DNA of 64,000 nt from Shinella sp. WSJ-2 (GCF_003432075.1 NZ_QWBU01000003.1:558001-622000); one strand, 5' to 3'. Shown: positions 28,076 to 37,857, counted from the stretch's first letter. Notes: generated from the sequence alone by a model not told the origin. Numbers and translations: made by a program.

Positions 28076-28399
28076 ATGCGTAAGACACTTGTTTCGGCCG
28101 CAGCCCTGGCGCTTCTGGCCCTGAGCGGCTCGGCCTTTGCCCAGGATACCGTCATCGTCCAGGATCCGGTGGTCACCCAGTCGACCGTCGTCGTGCCGGG
28201 TGAAGTCCGCACCTATGTCCTGGAGCAGCAGGTTCCGTCCGTCACCTATGAAGGTGATGTCGTGGTCGGAGCCGTCGTGCCCGATACCGTTGAAATTCAC
28301 ACGATCGACGGCCATGCCGACTATGCCTATTCGGTGGTCAATGACCAGCGGGTGATCGTCAATCCGCAGACCCGCACCATCGTGCAGGTCGTGGAGTAA
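28076..28399 (+). CDS. small exported DUF1236-family protein
   Basis: This is a 107-residue exported protein with a Sec signal peptide (cut near SAFAQ, residues 19-23) and one DUF1236-type domain: an EVRTYVLEQQVPSVTYEGDV segment followed by VVGAVVPDTVEIHTI and the C-terminal RVIVNPQTRTIVQVVE. The family is common in rhizobia and has no known function. The ATG has an excellent AGAGGAGAA site just upstream. Terminators on both sides show that it is a stand-alone gene. Confidence 0.85.
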   Translation: MRKTLVSAAALALLALSGSAFAQDTVIVQDPVVTQSTVVVPGEVRTYVLEQQVPSVTYEGDVVVGAVVPDTVEIHTIDGHADYAYSVVNDQRVIVNPQTRTIVQVVE

Positions 28400-28414
28400 C
28401 AGCCTGAACGCATC

Positions 28415-28443
28415 GAGCCCGGCGCCCGCGCCGGGCTCTTTCG
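28415..28443 (+). terminator. intrinsic terminator after the DUF1236 gene
   Basis: The 10-bp perfect stem GAGCCCGGCG/CGCCGGGCTC with loop CCCG is followed by a short T-rich run. Confidence 0.8.
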
Positions 28444-28579
28444 TTGCATCGGGCGGAAAGACGCTACAATGCCGCGAATCCGCCGTCAGCCGATCCCAAT
28501 TCCGCGCACAATCGGTCGAAATCTCCCCCTAGCGTGAACTCGCCTTAAAATGGCGATTCAAAGACTGGAGGGACTATCA

Positions 28580-30013
28580 ATGACTGCAAGCATATCGGAC
28601 GATCCCGTCCCCGCGACACCATCCCACCCTTCTCCCTATCCTGAGCCGCGCGGCAATCTCACGACCTTTCTGCGCTCGCCCGGCGTCAAGTTCATCATGA
28701 TCGGCGTCATCTCCGTGGCGTTGCTCGTTCCTCTGCTGCTCGTCTGGGGGCTTACGGAGGAGCGTGCCCAGCGGGCGGCGGATGTCTCGCGCCGCATTGC
28801 CAATGGTTGGGGCGGCGATCAGGCAATCAACGGTCCCTATATCGCCGTGCCCTTCGAGGTGCAGCGCAGCCGCGAGGTGGACGGCCGCACGGTGGTCGAG
28901 CAGACGACCGAGTGGGCGCTCGTCATGCCGGAAGTTCTGGATGTGACCGCCGACCTCAAGGCGGAAGAGCGAAAGCTCTCGATCTACACGCTGCCGGTCT
29001 ATAATGGCGCGCTGGCGCTGAAGGGCCGCTTCGGTAGCAATATTCTGCAGGACCTCGCGCAATTCTCCGGCACGCCGCAGCTGGACCGTGCCATCCTCGT
29101 GCTCAACATTAACGATATCACCGGCATTCGCTCCGATGCGGGCGTGAAGATCGACAACGGTGCCGTCAGGCCCTTCGATCCGGGCATGCGGCAGATTTCC
29201 GCGATGAGCGTGGTCGGCGCGGATGGCTATGCCACGCCGCAGTCGAGCGCCGGCGTGCATCGCCCGATCGAGCGTGCGCTGATCGACAGCGGCTTTGCCT
29301 TCGAGATCGCGCTGTCGCTCAATGGCTCGCGCAGTTTCGCCGTGGCCCCCGCCGGCCAGACGACGAGCTTTACCGCCAAGGCCAACTGGCCGCATCCCGG
29401 CTTCGAAGGGCTCTTCCTGCCGGAAGAGAAGACCATCACGGCCAAGGATTTCTCCGCCAAGTGGACGATCCCCTATCTCGCCCGTGGTATCGACCGCGTC
29501 GCCTCCGGGCCGACGCTGCCGCTGTCGGGCAGCATGATGAGCATCAGCCTCGTGGAACCCGTGCAGTTCTACCAGGTGGTCTCTCGCACGCTGAAATACT
29601 CGATCGGCTTCATCTCGCTCGTCTTCCTCGCGGTCTTCGTCGTGGAGCTGAAGGGCGGGCGCATGGTGCACTGGATCCAGTATGTGCTGACGGGCCTTGC
29701 ACTGATCGTCTTCTACGTACTGCTCTTGGCGCTTGCCGAACATACCGGCTTCACAATCGCCTATATCGTGGCAGCGCTTGCGACGACCCTGCTCATCGCC
29801 GCCTATCTCGGCAGTGCCACCGGCAGCCGCAAGAACGGCCTGTCGCTCGGCGCGGTGCTTATCTCGGCCTATGGTGTCATGTATCTGGTGCTGCGCGAGG
29901 ATGAATATGCGCTGCTCGCCGGCGCCCTCATCTCCTTCGTCACCATCGCCGCGACGATGTATGCGACGCGACGCGTGGAGTGGTCGGCACCACAGGCCGC
30001 CGTCGCGCGCTGA
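28580..30013 (+). CDS. creD: CreD-family inner-membrane protein
   Basis: This is a 477-residue CreD homologue. It has a Pro-rich cytoplasmic start, one membrane anchor (about 40-65), a large periplasmic beta-rich domain (about 66-325), then five to six closely spaced membrane segments at the C-terminus starting at YSIGFISLVFLAVFVVE, as in CreD. In enterobacteria creD is induced by the CreBC two-component system and affects envelope integrity and beta-lactam response; no CreB or CreC gene is in the window. The ATG at 28580 has a GGAGGG site 7 bases upstream and is preferred over an ATG 30 bases earlier. Confidence 0.9.
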   Translation: MTASISDDPVPATPSHPSPYPEPRGNLTTFLRSPGVKFIMIGVISVALLVPLLLVWGLTEERAQRAADVSRRIANGWGGDQAINGPYIAVPFEVQRSREVDGRTVVEQTTEWALVMPEVLDVTADLKAEERKLSIYTLPVYNGALALKGRFGSNILQDLAQFSGTPQLDRAILVLNINDITGIRSDAGVKIDNGAVRPFDPGMRQISAMSVVGADGYATPQSSAGVHRPIERALIDSGFAFEIALSLNGSRSFAVAPAGQTTSFTAKANWPHPGFEGLFLPEEKTITAKDFSAKWTIPYLARGIDRVASGPTLPLSGSMMSISLVEPVQFYQVVSRTLKYSIGFISLVFLAVFVVELKGGRMVHWIQYVLTGLALIVFYVLLLALAEHTGFTIAYIVAALATTLLIAAYLGSATGSRKNGLSLGAVLISAYGVMYLVLREDEYALLAGALISFVTIAATMYATRRVEWSAPQAAVAR

Positions 30014-30033
30014 GGCGGTAACCTCGAAAGCAA

Positions 30034-30062
30034 AAAGCCCGGAGCGATACTCCGGGCTTTGT
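30034..30062. terminator. bidirectional terminator between creD and the periplasmic protein gene
   Basis: The 11-bp stem AAAGCCCGGAG/CTCCGGGCTTT with loop CGATA has T-rich flanks on both strands and sits between convergent genes. Confidence 0.88.
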
Positions 30063-30090
30063 CTTTTCAGCATGTGGCCGAAGGGATGGA

Positions 30091-31287
30091 TTACATCTCT
30101 TCGTTGGCCGTGACGGTCACGCCGAGAACCTGCGGGATGGTCTGCGGCGCGCCCATGGCGGCACCCATGATCATCGGGAACGGCACCGGCTCCTTCGGCT
30201 CGGCGCTGATCGTCAGGTTCTTCGGATCGTCGAGGAAGGTGTTGGCGGCGGCCGAGATCTGGTTCTGCAGGTCGGGCATGTTGAGCTGCGCGATCATGAC
30301 CGGGATCAGGCCCTTCAGCGACTGCGCCATCTGCTCGCCCGTCACACCCTGTTCGCTGCCGGCATAGTCGAGCAGCTTCTTGGTGATCGAGGCGTCTTCG
30401 AAGGAGATCGAGGCGCTGTTGAAGGTCAGCTGCTGCACGAGGCCCATCATGGACATGCCCATCGCAGCGTTCGCTTCTTCCTTGTTCGGATTGGCTTCGG
30501 CCGCCTTGATGGCCTCCTGCATACCCTTCAGGAAGTCGAGCGTGTAGCCGGAGAATTCCAGCGAGAGGCTGAGGCTGCCGACATCCTTGAAGTCGAAGGT
30601 GTATTCGTCGACGGCGAGCTTGCCGCTGGCCAGTTCCCAGCTGCCAGACATGGATACCTTGCCGTCGAGCGAGGTCATGCCGAGCTTAGCGAGCGTATCC
30701 TTAGCCTTAGGATCTTCGACCGAGGTCAGATCCGCCTTGAGATCCGACAGGGTGGCGTCGAATTCGAGGCCGGCATCGCCATCCATGCGCGTGATGTTGG
30801 CTTCCATGCCGGACATGGAGAAGACTTCCTTGCCCTTGGCCGAAACGTTGATCGGGCCGGTGGAAGCCGATTCATACATCAGAAGCGATTCGAGCGTGCC
30901 AGGCTTCACAGTGCCGGGAATGGTGACGCCGCTGATCGCGATGTCCTTGACCGAGACGGTCGATTCAGCCTCGGTGGCGTTGACGTCTGCGAAGCCGACG
31001 GTCTCAATCTTGTAGCCGCCGTCGCCGTCTTCCTCGACGCCTTCCATGGTAATCGTGCCGAGCTTGATCGGCGCTTCGGCGCCTGTGGCCTTCAGTTCGG
31101 CGCCTTCAAGGGTAACGGTTGAGCCGTCGACGGCGACATTCGAAGAGCTGACCGTCACGCCCGAGGTGGCGTAGGTGGCATTCAGCTTCGCCAGCAGGTC
31201 CGCGCCATCGAGCGCGAAAGCGGGGCTTGCCAGGGAGGCGAGCGCGGCGCCGGCGAGGAGGGTGCGGAAATGGGAGGTGCGCATCAT
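30091..31287 (-). CDS. periplasmic protein of unknown function
   Basis: I do not recognise a named family with confidence. The 398-residue product has a Sec signal peptide (cut near SPAFA, residues 21-25), followed by beta-strand-rich sequence with many Thr, Ser, Val and acidic residues. Its pattern of alternating strands (for example VSMSGSWELASGKLAVDEY) recalls lipid-transfer-like DUF945/DUF2125 or AsmA-related periplasmic proteins. A helical, Ala-rich segment (LDFLKGMQEAIKAAEANP) is at about 250-270. Two ATG codons stand in tandem at the start (31287 and 31284). It is monocistronic, convergent with creD and divergent from parC. Confidence 0.7.
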   Translation of the reverse strand: MMRTSHFRTLLAGAALASLASPAFALDGADLLAKLNATYATSGVTVSSSNVAVDGSTVTLEGAELKATGAEAPIKLGTITMEGVEEDGDGGYKIETVGFADVNATEAESTVSVKDIAISGVTIPGTVKPGTLESLLMYESASTGPINVSAKGKEVFSMSGMEANITRMDGDAGLEFDATLSDLKADLTSVEDPKAKDTLAKLGMTSLDGKVSMSGSWELASGKLAVDEYTFDFKDVGSLSLSLEFSGYTLDFLKGMQEAIKAAEANPNKEEANAAMGMSMMGLVQQLTFNSASISFEDASITKKLLDYAGSEQGVTGEQMAQSLKGLIPVMIAQLNMPDLQNQISAAANTFLDDPKNLTISAEPKEPVPFPMIMGAAMGAPQTIPQVLGVTVTANEEM

Positions 31288-31497
31288 GAATAGGCTCTCT
31301 TTCTGGATTTTTGGACGGCTGCCTTGCCGTTACCGCTCATAGACGGGCGGCGCGGCGACTATATTCGGGCGCGCGCAACTTTCTATAGAATTCTGGCGGT
31401 TCGGCGGCATATTCCCGACAAGCTTTACAAACTGCTATCCACAGCGCAATCGCCCGGATTCCTTGCCGCGAATCAGTCTAGGGGCTAGTCAAGTCGC

Positions 31498-33750
31498 ATG
31501 GGACAAAACACTTTGCCGCCGGATGGCGGAGACGACAATATCCTGCCGGTCGACCTCAAGGCGGCGCTGGAAGAGCGCTACCTTGCCTATGCGCTGTCGA
31601 CCATCACCCAGCGCGCGCTGCCGGATGTGCGCGACGGCCTGAAGCCGGTGCACCGCCGCATCATCCATGCGATGAGCGAAATGGGCATTCGCGCCAATTC
31701 CTCCTTCAAGAAATGCGCGCGTATCGTCGGCGACGTCATCGGTAAGTTCCATCCGCATGGCGACCAGTCGGTCTATGACGCGCTGGTGCGCCTCGCGCAG
31801 GATTTCTCGCAGCGTTATCCGATCGTCGACGGGCAGGGCAATTTCGGCAATATCGACGGCGACAACGCTGCCGCCTACCGATACACCGAAGCGCGCATGA
31901 CCGATGTCGCGACGCTGCTGCTCCAAGGTATCGATCAGGACGCCGTCGATTTCCGCCTGACCTACAACGAGGAAGACGAGGAGCCGGTCGTCCTACCCGG
32001 CGCCTTCCCGAACCTGCTGGCAAACGGTTCTTCCGGTATTGCGGTGGGCATGGCGACGTCCATTCCCTCGCACAATGTGCATGAGCTGTGCGACGCAGCG
32101 CTTCACCTTATCCGCAACCCGGAGGTCGAGGTCGAAAAGCTCGTTGAGTTCGTGCAGGGCCCGGACCTGCCGACCGGTGGTATTATCATCGACAGCCGCG
32201 AAAGCATCATCGAGGCCTACAAGACAGGTCGCGGTGGTTTTCGTGTGCGCTCGAAGTGGCAGACGGAAGATCTCGGCCGCGGCGGCTACCAGATCGTCGT
32301 CACCGAAATTCCCTATCAGGTGCAGAAATCGCGCCTGATCGAGAAGATCGCCGAGCTGCTCATCGCCCGCAAGCTGCCGCTGCTAGAGGATATCCGGGAC
32401 GAATCGGCAGAGGACGTGCGCATCGTGCTCGTGCCGAAGAGCCGCGCGGTGGATCCGACGATCCTGATGGAATCGCTGTTCAAGCTCTCCGAGCTGGAAA
32501 GCCGCATCCCGCTCAACATGAACGTGCTCTCGATGGGGCGCGTGCCGAAGGTCATGGGCCTCAAGGAGGTGCTGGTCGAGTGGCTCGCCCATCGGCGCGA
32601 GGTCCTGCAGCGCCGCTCGCGCCACCGTCTTGCCGCTATCGATCGGCGCCTTGAAATCCTCGGCGGTTACCTCATCGCCTATCTCAACCTCGACGAGGTG
32701 ATCCGCATCATCCGTGAGGAGGACGAGCCGAAGGTCTCCCTGATGGAAACCTTCTCGCTGACGGACGTGCAGGCCGAAGCGATCCTCAACATGCGCCTGC
32801 GCTCGCTGCGCAAGCTCGAGGAGTTCGAAATCCGCACCGAATTCGACACGTTGTCGAAGGAAAAGGCCGAGATCGAGTCGCTGCTCGCCTCCGACGAGAA
32901 GCAATGGCAGACCATCGCCTGGGAAATCGGCGAGGTCCGCAAGAAATTCGCCAAGGCGACCGAACTCGGCCGCCGCCGCACGCAATTCGCCAGCGCCCCG
33001 GAAGCCGATGTCGAGGCCATCCAGCAGGCGATGATCGAGAAGGAGCCGGTCACGGTCGTCATCTCGGAAAAGGGCTGGATCCGCGCGCTGAAGGGGCACA
33101 TCGCCGATACATCCGGTCTTCAGTTCAAGGAAGGCGACGCGCTGAAGGTGGCTTTCCCGGCGCAGACGACGGACAAGGTGTTGATCGTCACGACGGGCGG
33201 CAAGGTTTATACGCTCGGCGCGGACAAGCTGCCGGGCGGTCGTGGTCATGGCGAACCGCTGCGCATCATGGTCGACATGGAAAACGACCAGGACGTGCTG
33301 ACGGCTTTCGTGCACGATCCCCATCGCAAGGTCATCATCGCCTCGCAGGCCGGCAACGGCTTCGTCGTCGCGGAAACCGAGATGGTCGCCAATACCCGCA
33401 AGGGCAAGCAGGTGATGAATGTCGGCATGCCCGACGAGGCCAAGCTTGTCGTGCCGGTACGCGGTGATCACGTCGCCGTCGTCGGCGAGAACCGCAAGAT
33501 GCTGGTCTTCCCTCTGGCGCAGCTGCCGGAGATGACGCGCGGCAAGGGTGTTCGCCTGCAGCGCTACAAGGACGGCGGCATCTCCGACCTGCGCTGCTTC
33601 GCCATCGCCGACGGCCTGACCTGGGACGACAGTGCCGGCCGCAACTTCGTGCGCACCAAGGAAGAGCTGGTCGAATGGCTCGCCGACCGCGCCAGCGCCG
33701 GCCGCACGGTGCCCAAGGGTTTCCCGCGCAGCGGCAAGTTCAGCGGTTAA
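31498..33750 (+). CDS. parC: DNA topoisomerase IV subunit A
   Basis: ParC is the breakage-reunion subunit that, with ParE, decatenates daughter chromosomes. The 750-residue protein has the quinolone-pocket helix region ([20 protein letters not shown]), the catalytic Tyr in [10 protein letters not shown] near residue 125, the tower and coiled-coil region (about 330-500) and a C-terminal beta-pinwheel of about five repeats. It is ParC rather than GyrA because the pinwheel is short and lacks a GyrA box of the QRRGGKG type. An intrinsic terminator lies 28 bases after its stop, inside the 3' end of the convergent permease gene. Confidence 0.94.
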   Translation: MGQNTLPPDGGDDNILPVDLKAALEERYLAYALSTITQRALPDVRDGLKPVHRRIIHAMSEMGIRANSSFKKCARIVGDVIGKFHPHGDQSVYDALVRLAQDFSQRYPIVDGQGNFGNIDGDNAAAYRYTEARMTDVATLLLQGIDQDAVDFRLTYNEEDEEPVVLPGAFPNLLANGSSGIAVGMATSIPSHNVHELCDAALHLIRNPEVEVEKLVEFVQGPDLPTGGIIIDSRESIIEAYKTGRGGFRVRSKWQTEDLGRGGYQIVVTEIPYQVQKSRLIEKIAELLIARKLPLLEDIRDESAEDVRIVLVPKSRAVDPTILMESLFKLSELESRIPLNMNVLSMGRVPKVMGLKEVLVEWLAHRREVLQRRSRHRLAAIDRRLEILGGYLIAYLNLDEVIRIIREEDEPKVSLMETFSLTDVQAEAILNMRLRSLRKLEEFEIRTEFDTLSKEKAEIESLLASDEKQWQTIAWEIGEVRKKFAKATELGRRRTQFASAPEADVEAIQQAMIEKEPVTVVISEKGWIRALKGHIADTSGLQFKEGDALKVAFPAQTTDKVLIVTTGGKVYTLGADKLPGGRGHGEPLRIMVDMENDQDVLTAFVHDPHRKVIIASQAGNGFVVAETEMVANTRKGKQVMNVGMPDEAKLVVPVRGDHVAVVGENRKMLVFPLAQLPEMTRGKGVRLQRYKDGGISDLRCFAIADGLTWDDSAGRNFVRTKEELVEWLADRASAGRTVPKGFPRSGKFSG

Positions 33751-33753
33751 GCC

Positions 33754-34671
33754 TCAACCCGTAAACGGAAACTCCGTAGCCGCGTCGTCTTCTCGGGCGG
33801 CGCGGTTTTTTGCGCGCATCTGCCAGAGCGAGTGGGCCAACAGGGCGAGGATGAGGATCGAGCCGCCGATGAGGGTCTGGGTGGTGGGGGTTTCGGCAAA
33901 GACGATCCAGACCCATATGGGGGCGAGAACCGTTTCCAGCAGATAGAACATGCCGACTTCAGGTGCCGAGAGATAGCGTGGGCCGGTGGCCAGGCAGAAG
34001 AAGGCAAGCGGGATCATGATGAGCCCGTTGAACAGGATGAAGCCGGGGGCGCCGATCTGGAAGCCGGTCTCGGGCAGCAGGATCAGCGCGGCGATGCCGG
34101 GAAAGATCGCGGTAACCAGCGGCACGAAGCCCATGTCGAGGCCGCTGCGGCGGCTGAGCGTGATGGCAGAGGCCAGCAGGAAGGCCGACGAAGCCGCCAT
34201 GGCGTCGCCGAAGAAATTGCCGCTTTCCAGCCCGTCATGCACGATCAGCGCAACACCCGCGACCATCGCCCCCATGGTGACCAACGTCGCGTTCGAGGGG
34301 CGTTCGCCAAGGAATATCCAGGAGAGGATTGCCGCGAACATCGACGTGAAGGCGAGGATGAACACGACATTGGCCGTGGAGGTATTGAACACCGCCAGCA
34401 TGAAGGTCAGTGAGTTGATGCCGTAGAGCAGGCCGATGAACAGGCCCATGGGGCCCGGCACCAGCGCCACGCGCTTGCCGAGCGCAAAGCGCAGCACGGA
34501 CCAGGCGAGGATCGCCATCACGAAGGTCGCGATGCTGCGCGTCGCCAGCACCGACCAGACCTCGCCCTGAGCGGAGCGGATCAGCGGGATATCGAAGGAG
34601 AGGGCGAGGCCGCCGATGGCGGTGATGAGAAGGCCCTTGCGATGAAGGGCGGGATCGCTTGTCTGGGACAC
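33754..34671 (-). CDS. EamA/DMT-family permease
   Basis: This 305-residue drug/metabolite transporter has ten predicted membrane segments in two EamA repeats (about 12-145 and 155-285) and a short charged C-terminal tail. The substrate cannot be predicted. The start is GTG at 34671 (SQTSDPALHRKGLL); no earlier or nearby ATG fits. It lies 18 bases after bpt on the same strand, so they are probably co-transcribed. Its last codons overlap, on the other strand, the terminator of parC. Confidence 0.87.
   Translation of the reverse strand: MSQTSDPALHRKGLLITAIGGLALSFDIPLIRSAQGEVWSVLATRSIATFVMAILAWSVLRFALGKRVALVPGPMGLFIGLLYGINSLTFMLAVFNTSTANVVFILAFTSMFAAILSWIFLGERPSNATLVTMGAMVAGVALIVHDGLESGNFFGDAMAASSAFLLASAITLSRRSGLDMGFVPLVTAIFPGIAALILLPETGFQIGAPGFILFNGLIMIPLAFFCLATGPRYLSAPEVGMFYLLETVLAPIWVWIVFAETPTTQTLIGGSILILALLAHSLWQMRAKNRAAREDDAATEFPFTG
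33779..33811 (+). terminator. parC terminator embedded in the convergent permease gene
   Basis: GCCGCGTCG (33779-33787) pairs with CGGCGCGGT (33798-33806), with two G-U pairs and a 10-base loop, followed by a run of six T. It lies within the coding sequence of the convergent EamA gene. Confidence 0.7.
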
Positions 34672-34689
34672 GATGGGACCGAATCGGAG

Positions 34690-35454
34690 CTAAGAGGCAG
34701 TATCTTGCTCATCATAGCGTTCCCAACCGCGCGGCATCAGGTGCTCTTGTGGCAAAAACTTTGTTTTATAGTCCATTTTGCGCGATCCCTTGACCCAGTA
34801 GCCGAGATAGACATGCGGCAGGCCGAGCGCCTTGGCACGTCTGATATGGTCGAGGATCATGAAGGTGCCGAAAGAACGATCGGTCAGCTCGGGATTATAG
34901 AAGGAATAGACCATCGACAGGCCGTCTCCCATGCGGTCGGTCAGCGCGACGGCGAGCAACTCGCCCTGCGGTCGCTCCTGCAGGCCAGAGCCCTCCTCGC
35001 GCCGGCGATATTCTATGATCTTGGTGTTGACGTGCGTGTCCTCCACCATCATCGCATAGTCGAGCACGGACATATCCGACATGCCGCCCCTCTGGTGGCG
35101 CGCGTCGAGATAGTGGCGAAAGAGAGTATATTGCTCGCTTGAGGGCTCGGCGGGATATTCGTGCGCGATGAGATCGGCATTCGTCGCCAGCACTCGGCGC
35201 ATGGAACGGCGCGGCGTAAATTCGTTGACGAGAATACGCACGGAAATGCAGGCGCGGCAGCTTTCGCAGGCCGGACGATAGGCGATGTTCTGCGAGCGGC
35301 GGAAGCCGCCCTGGGTCAGGAGATCGTTGAGTTCCGGTGCGCGTTCACCCACCAGATGGGTAAACACCTTCCTCTCCATCTCCTGCGGCAGGTAGGGACA
35401 AGCCGCAGGCGCGGTCAGATAGAACTGCGGAGAAGGTGTTGCCTGCGTATTCAT
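34690..35454 (-). CDS. bpt: aminoacyl-tRNA--protein transferase (Bpt/Ate type)
   Basis: This transferase adds a leucine (Bpt) or arginine (Ate) from aminoacyl-tRNA to the N-terminus of proteins, marking them for the ClpAPS N-degron pathway. The 254-residue protein has the N-terminal ATE segment with CPYL and the pair CESC (with ACISVRI following), and the C-terminal GNAT-like part with YSFYNPE and [20 protein letters not shown]. The bacterial enzymes of this length are classed as Asp/Glu leucyltransferases. The ATG at 35454 is preferred over an ATG 33 bases upstream, since the family begins [13 protein letters not shown]. The permease gene follows after 18 bases. Confidence 0.92.
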   Translation of the reverse strand: MNTQATPSPQFYLTAPAACPYLPQEMERKVFTHLVGERAPELNDLLTQGGFRRSQNIAYRPACESCRACISVRILVNEFTPRRSMRRVLATNADLIAHEYPAEPSSEQYTLFRHYLDARHQRGGMSDMSVLDYAMMVEDTHVNTKIIEYRRREEGSGLQERPQGELLAVALTDRMGDGLSMVYSFYNPELTDRSFGTFMILDHIRRAKALGLPHVYLGYWVKGSRKMDYKTKFLPQEHLMPRGWERYDEQDTAS

Positions 35455-35554
35455 CGGCCGTGAGGCGACTCCATCGCTTTGTGACACGTCTATGCCAATA
35501 GCATGGCCTAGTTCAAAAAAAGGTCAACTAGAGGAATTCGCCCGCATCTGTCGA

Positions 35555-36019
35555 TCAATAGCTGTCGCGGCGCACCATAACGGTGCCGAGCAGCAGGTCA
35601 TGCAGCAGACGGCCGCGGTCAGTGAACAGGCCGACGAGCACGATAAACGGCGTCAGCACGGCATTGCCGATCCAGAACAGAACGAGATGCACGATCGCCG
35701 TCAGGAAATCCACCGGTCGGCCGTCGACGCGGGCAAGCGCAAGGCCCATCACGTTCATGCCCGCACTCGCCTGCGACGGTCCGCCCATCGTCAGGCCGAA
35801 ATAAAGCATGGCGACGATGGCGAAGAGGGCGGGGTAGAGGAAAAAGCCGAGCCCGAGCGTCAGGACGCCCAGGAAGAAGACGACGACGGCTGCCGGAATC
35901 CAGAGCAGGGCGACGATCGCATAGTCGATCAGAAACGCAAAAATCCGCCGCGACAGCACGCCACGATAGGCCTGCCAGTCCGTCGTCGGAACCCGCGTTT
36001 CGTTAAAATCAGCGCTCAT
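35555..36019 (-). CDS. RDD-family membrane protein
   Basis: This 154-residue inner-membrane protein is of the RDD family, named for the Arg and Asp residues in its first helix region (RRIFAFLIDYAIVALLW). Three or four membrane segments follow and the end is GRLLHDLLLGTVMVRRDSY, also typical of the family. Function is unknown; some RDD proteins affect ion or osmotic tolerance. The ATG at 36019 (MSADFNETR) is chosen because earlier in-frame ATGs add non-conserved sequence overlapping the region just past hemB. It lies 100 bases downstream of the hemB stop on the same strand. Confidence 0.88.
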   Translation of the reverse strand: MSADFNETRVPTTDWQAYRGVLSRRIFAFLIDYAIVALLWIPAAVVVFFLGVLTLGLGFFLYPALFAIVAMLYFGLTMGGPSQASAGMNVMGLALARVDGRPVDFLTAIVHLVLFWIGNAVLTPFIVLVGLFTDRGRLLHDLLLGTVMVRRDSY

Positions 36020-36119
36020 CTGCCTGTCTCCGTGGTGGAACATGGGAGACATATGGGGATGGTTTTGGGGAAAACAACGGGTGCTGGAAGGCGGCAGTGG
36101 GGAGACAGGCGCCTCCGGG

Positions 36120-37136
36120 TCAACCCTTCTTCGCCAGATGCCGCGCAACGTCCATCGCGAAATAAGTGAGGATACCGTCGCAGCCGGCGCGCTTGAAGGC
36201 GAGCAGCGTTTCCAGCATGACGCGTTCGCCGTCGATCCAGCCGTTCATGGCCGCGGCCTTGATCTGGCTGTATTCGCCAGAGACCTGATAGGCGAAGACG
36301 GGCAGACTGAAGGCCTCCTTCATGCGCCAACAGATGTCGAGATAGGGCAGGCCGGGCTTGACCATCAGCATGTCGGCGCCCTCCTCGACGTCGAGGGCCG
36401 CGTCACGGATCGCCTCGGTGCCGTTGGCGGGATCGATATAATAGGTCTTCTTGTCGCCCTTTAAGAGGCCGCCGGTGCCTATCGCATCGCGATAGGGGCC
36501 GTAGAAGGCAGAGGCGAACTTCGTCGCATAGGACATAATGCCAACGTTCTGGTGCCCTGCGGCATCGAGCGCATGGCGGATGGCGCCGATACGGCCATCC
36601 ATCATTTCCGAAGGCGCGATGATATCGGAGCCGGCATCGGCCTGCAGCACGGCGGCCTTTGCCACCAGATCCACCGTCTCGTCGTTGACGATGACATCAC
36701 CACGCAGCACGCCGTCATGGCCGTGGCTGGTGAAGGGGTCGAGCGCGACGTCGGTGATGACGCCGATGTTCGGCACGGCCTTCTTGATGGCGCGCGTCGC
36801 CTCGTTGATGAGGTTGTTGGCCACGAGACAGTGCGAGCCGGTTTCGTCGCGCAAGTGCATTTCAATATTGGGGAAAGTGGCGATGGCGGGAATGCCGAGA
36901 TCGGCGGCCTCCTTCGCTGCCTCCACCAGCTTGTCGATGCTCATGCGGTTGACGCCCGGCATGGCGGCGACAGGATCGACAACGTTCTCGCCGGGCACGA
37001 CGAAGACCGGCCAGATCAGGTCGTCCACTGTCAGGCGGTTTTCCTGCACGAGGCGGCGTGTCCAGTCGGCCTTCCGGTTGCGCCGCATGCGGCGTCCGCC
37101 GGTGATATCGTCGACAATGTGCCTGCTGCCGGTCAT
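36120..37136 (-). CDS. hemB: porphobilinogen synthase (delta-aminolevulinate dehydratase)
   Basis: HemB condenses two 5-aminolevulinate molecules to porphobilinogen in haem synthesis. The 338-residue protein has the two active-site lysines in SYATKFASAFYGPYRDA and MLMVKPGLPYLD. The metal region reads TDVALDPFTSHGHDG, with Asp in place of the zinc-binding cysteines, so this is the Mg-dependent, zinc-independent class usual in alphaproteobacteria. The ATG at 37136 gives the expected length. An inverted repeat of operator type lies between it and the divergent DUF6163 gene. Confidence 0.96.
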   Translation of the reverse strand: MTGSRHIVDDITGGRRMRRNRKADWTRRLVQENRLTVDDLIWPVFVVPGENVVDPVAAMPGVNRMSIDKLVEAAKEAADLGIPAIATFPNIEMHLRDETGSHCLVANNLINEATRAIKKAVPNIGVITDVALDPFTSHGHDGVLRGDVIVNDETVDLVAKAAVLQADAGSDIIAPSEMMDGRIGAIRHALDAAGHQNVGIMSYATKFASAFYGPYRDAIGTGGLLKGDKKTYYIDPANGTEAIRDAALDVEEGADMLMVKPGLPYLDICWRMKEAFSLPVFAYQVSGEYSQIKAAAMNGWIDGERVMLETLLAFKRAGCDGILTYFAMDVARHLAKKG

Positions 37137-37146
37137 GATGCCATTT

Positions 37147-37214
37147 CCCTTACGCGATCCGATTTGCGCCTCATATCACGCTCGATCCGCCAATCAAATC
37201 GCGAGCGGTAAGGG
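37147..37214. promoter_or_regulatory. inverted repeat upstream of hemB
   Basis: The arms 37147-37166 and 37195-37214 match at 14 of 20 positions, with perfect outer CCCTTA/TAAGGG and inner CGATTTG/CAAATCG blocks, separated by 28 bases. Position just upstream of hemB suggests a regulatory role or a DNA loop; the regulator is unknown. Confidence 0.35.
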
Positions 37215-37289
37215 TGCCTGCGGCATATGGCCGTGCATGATCTCGCCTGCGGCCTTTATGCCGGCCCGTCTTGCCCTTACTGTCCGCGC

Positions 37290-37727
37290 ATGGTTGCTGA
37301 TTCTGCCAAGGGCCCGAGGCCAAGCTTGATCGAAACGCTGTTCACGCTGTTCCTGCGGCTCGCGGCGGTCGGCGCGCTGTGGTTTGCGTTGCAGTACTGG
37401 GCGATGCTGACCGGTTTCTCCTTTAGTGGCCAGGGCCGTTTCGATTTGCTGCCGCCGGCCTGGAAGGCGGCCTATACGGCGCTGGCCGTGCTCTTTCCCG
37501 TGGCGGCTGTGGGGCTGTGGCTTCTCGTCTCCTGGGGGCCAGTCATCTGGCTGGTTGCGGCGGCGACGGAAGTGGCCATGCACGAGGTCTATCCCTCGAT
37601 TTTCGGTATCGACCGGATGCTGGTTCTCCTGCATGTCGCGATCGCCGTTCTCTTCGTTCTTTTCCGCATCGCGCTCTTCATCGAGCGCCGCAGGCAGGCC
37701 CGTTCGGTAAGAACTGATTCACCCTGA
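37290..37727 (+). CDS. DUF6163-family membrane protein
   Basis: This 145-residue protein has four predicted membrane segments (near 18-38, 56-80, 85-105 and 110-132) and short basic tails. It resembles the DUF6163 proteins found next to ldtR in rhizobia; function unknown. Two starts are possible: ATG 37290 (MVADSAKGPRPSLIETL) and ATG 37227, which adds 21 residues rich in Cys and Pro. I prefer the shorter one because the extension is not membrane-protein-like, but neither has a clear ribosome-binding site. It precedes ldtR by 130 bases. Confidence 0.75.
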   Translation: MVADSAKGPRPSLIETLFTLFLRLAAVGALWFALQYWAMLTGFSFSGQGRFDLLPPAWKAAYTALAVLFPVAAVGLWLLVSWGPVIWLVAAATEVAMHEVYPSIFGIDRMLVLLHVAIAVLFVLFRIALFIERRRQARSVRTDSP

Positions 37728-37857
37728 GACAGGGTCGCCTTCCGGTAAGGCGCTGTTAAGCCTGCGGTTTAAGTAGAATTTTAGATGCATTCGTTAGGTT
37801 CTCACTCAAGGCGGGAAAACAAACCACACCGCCAAACAAAACAGTGAGGCAGTAACA

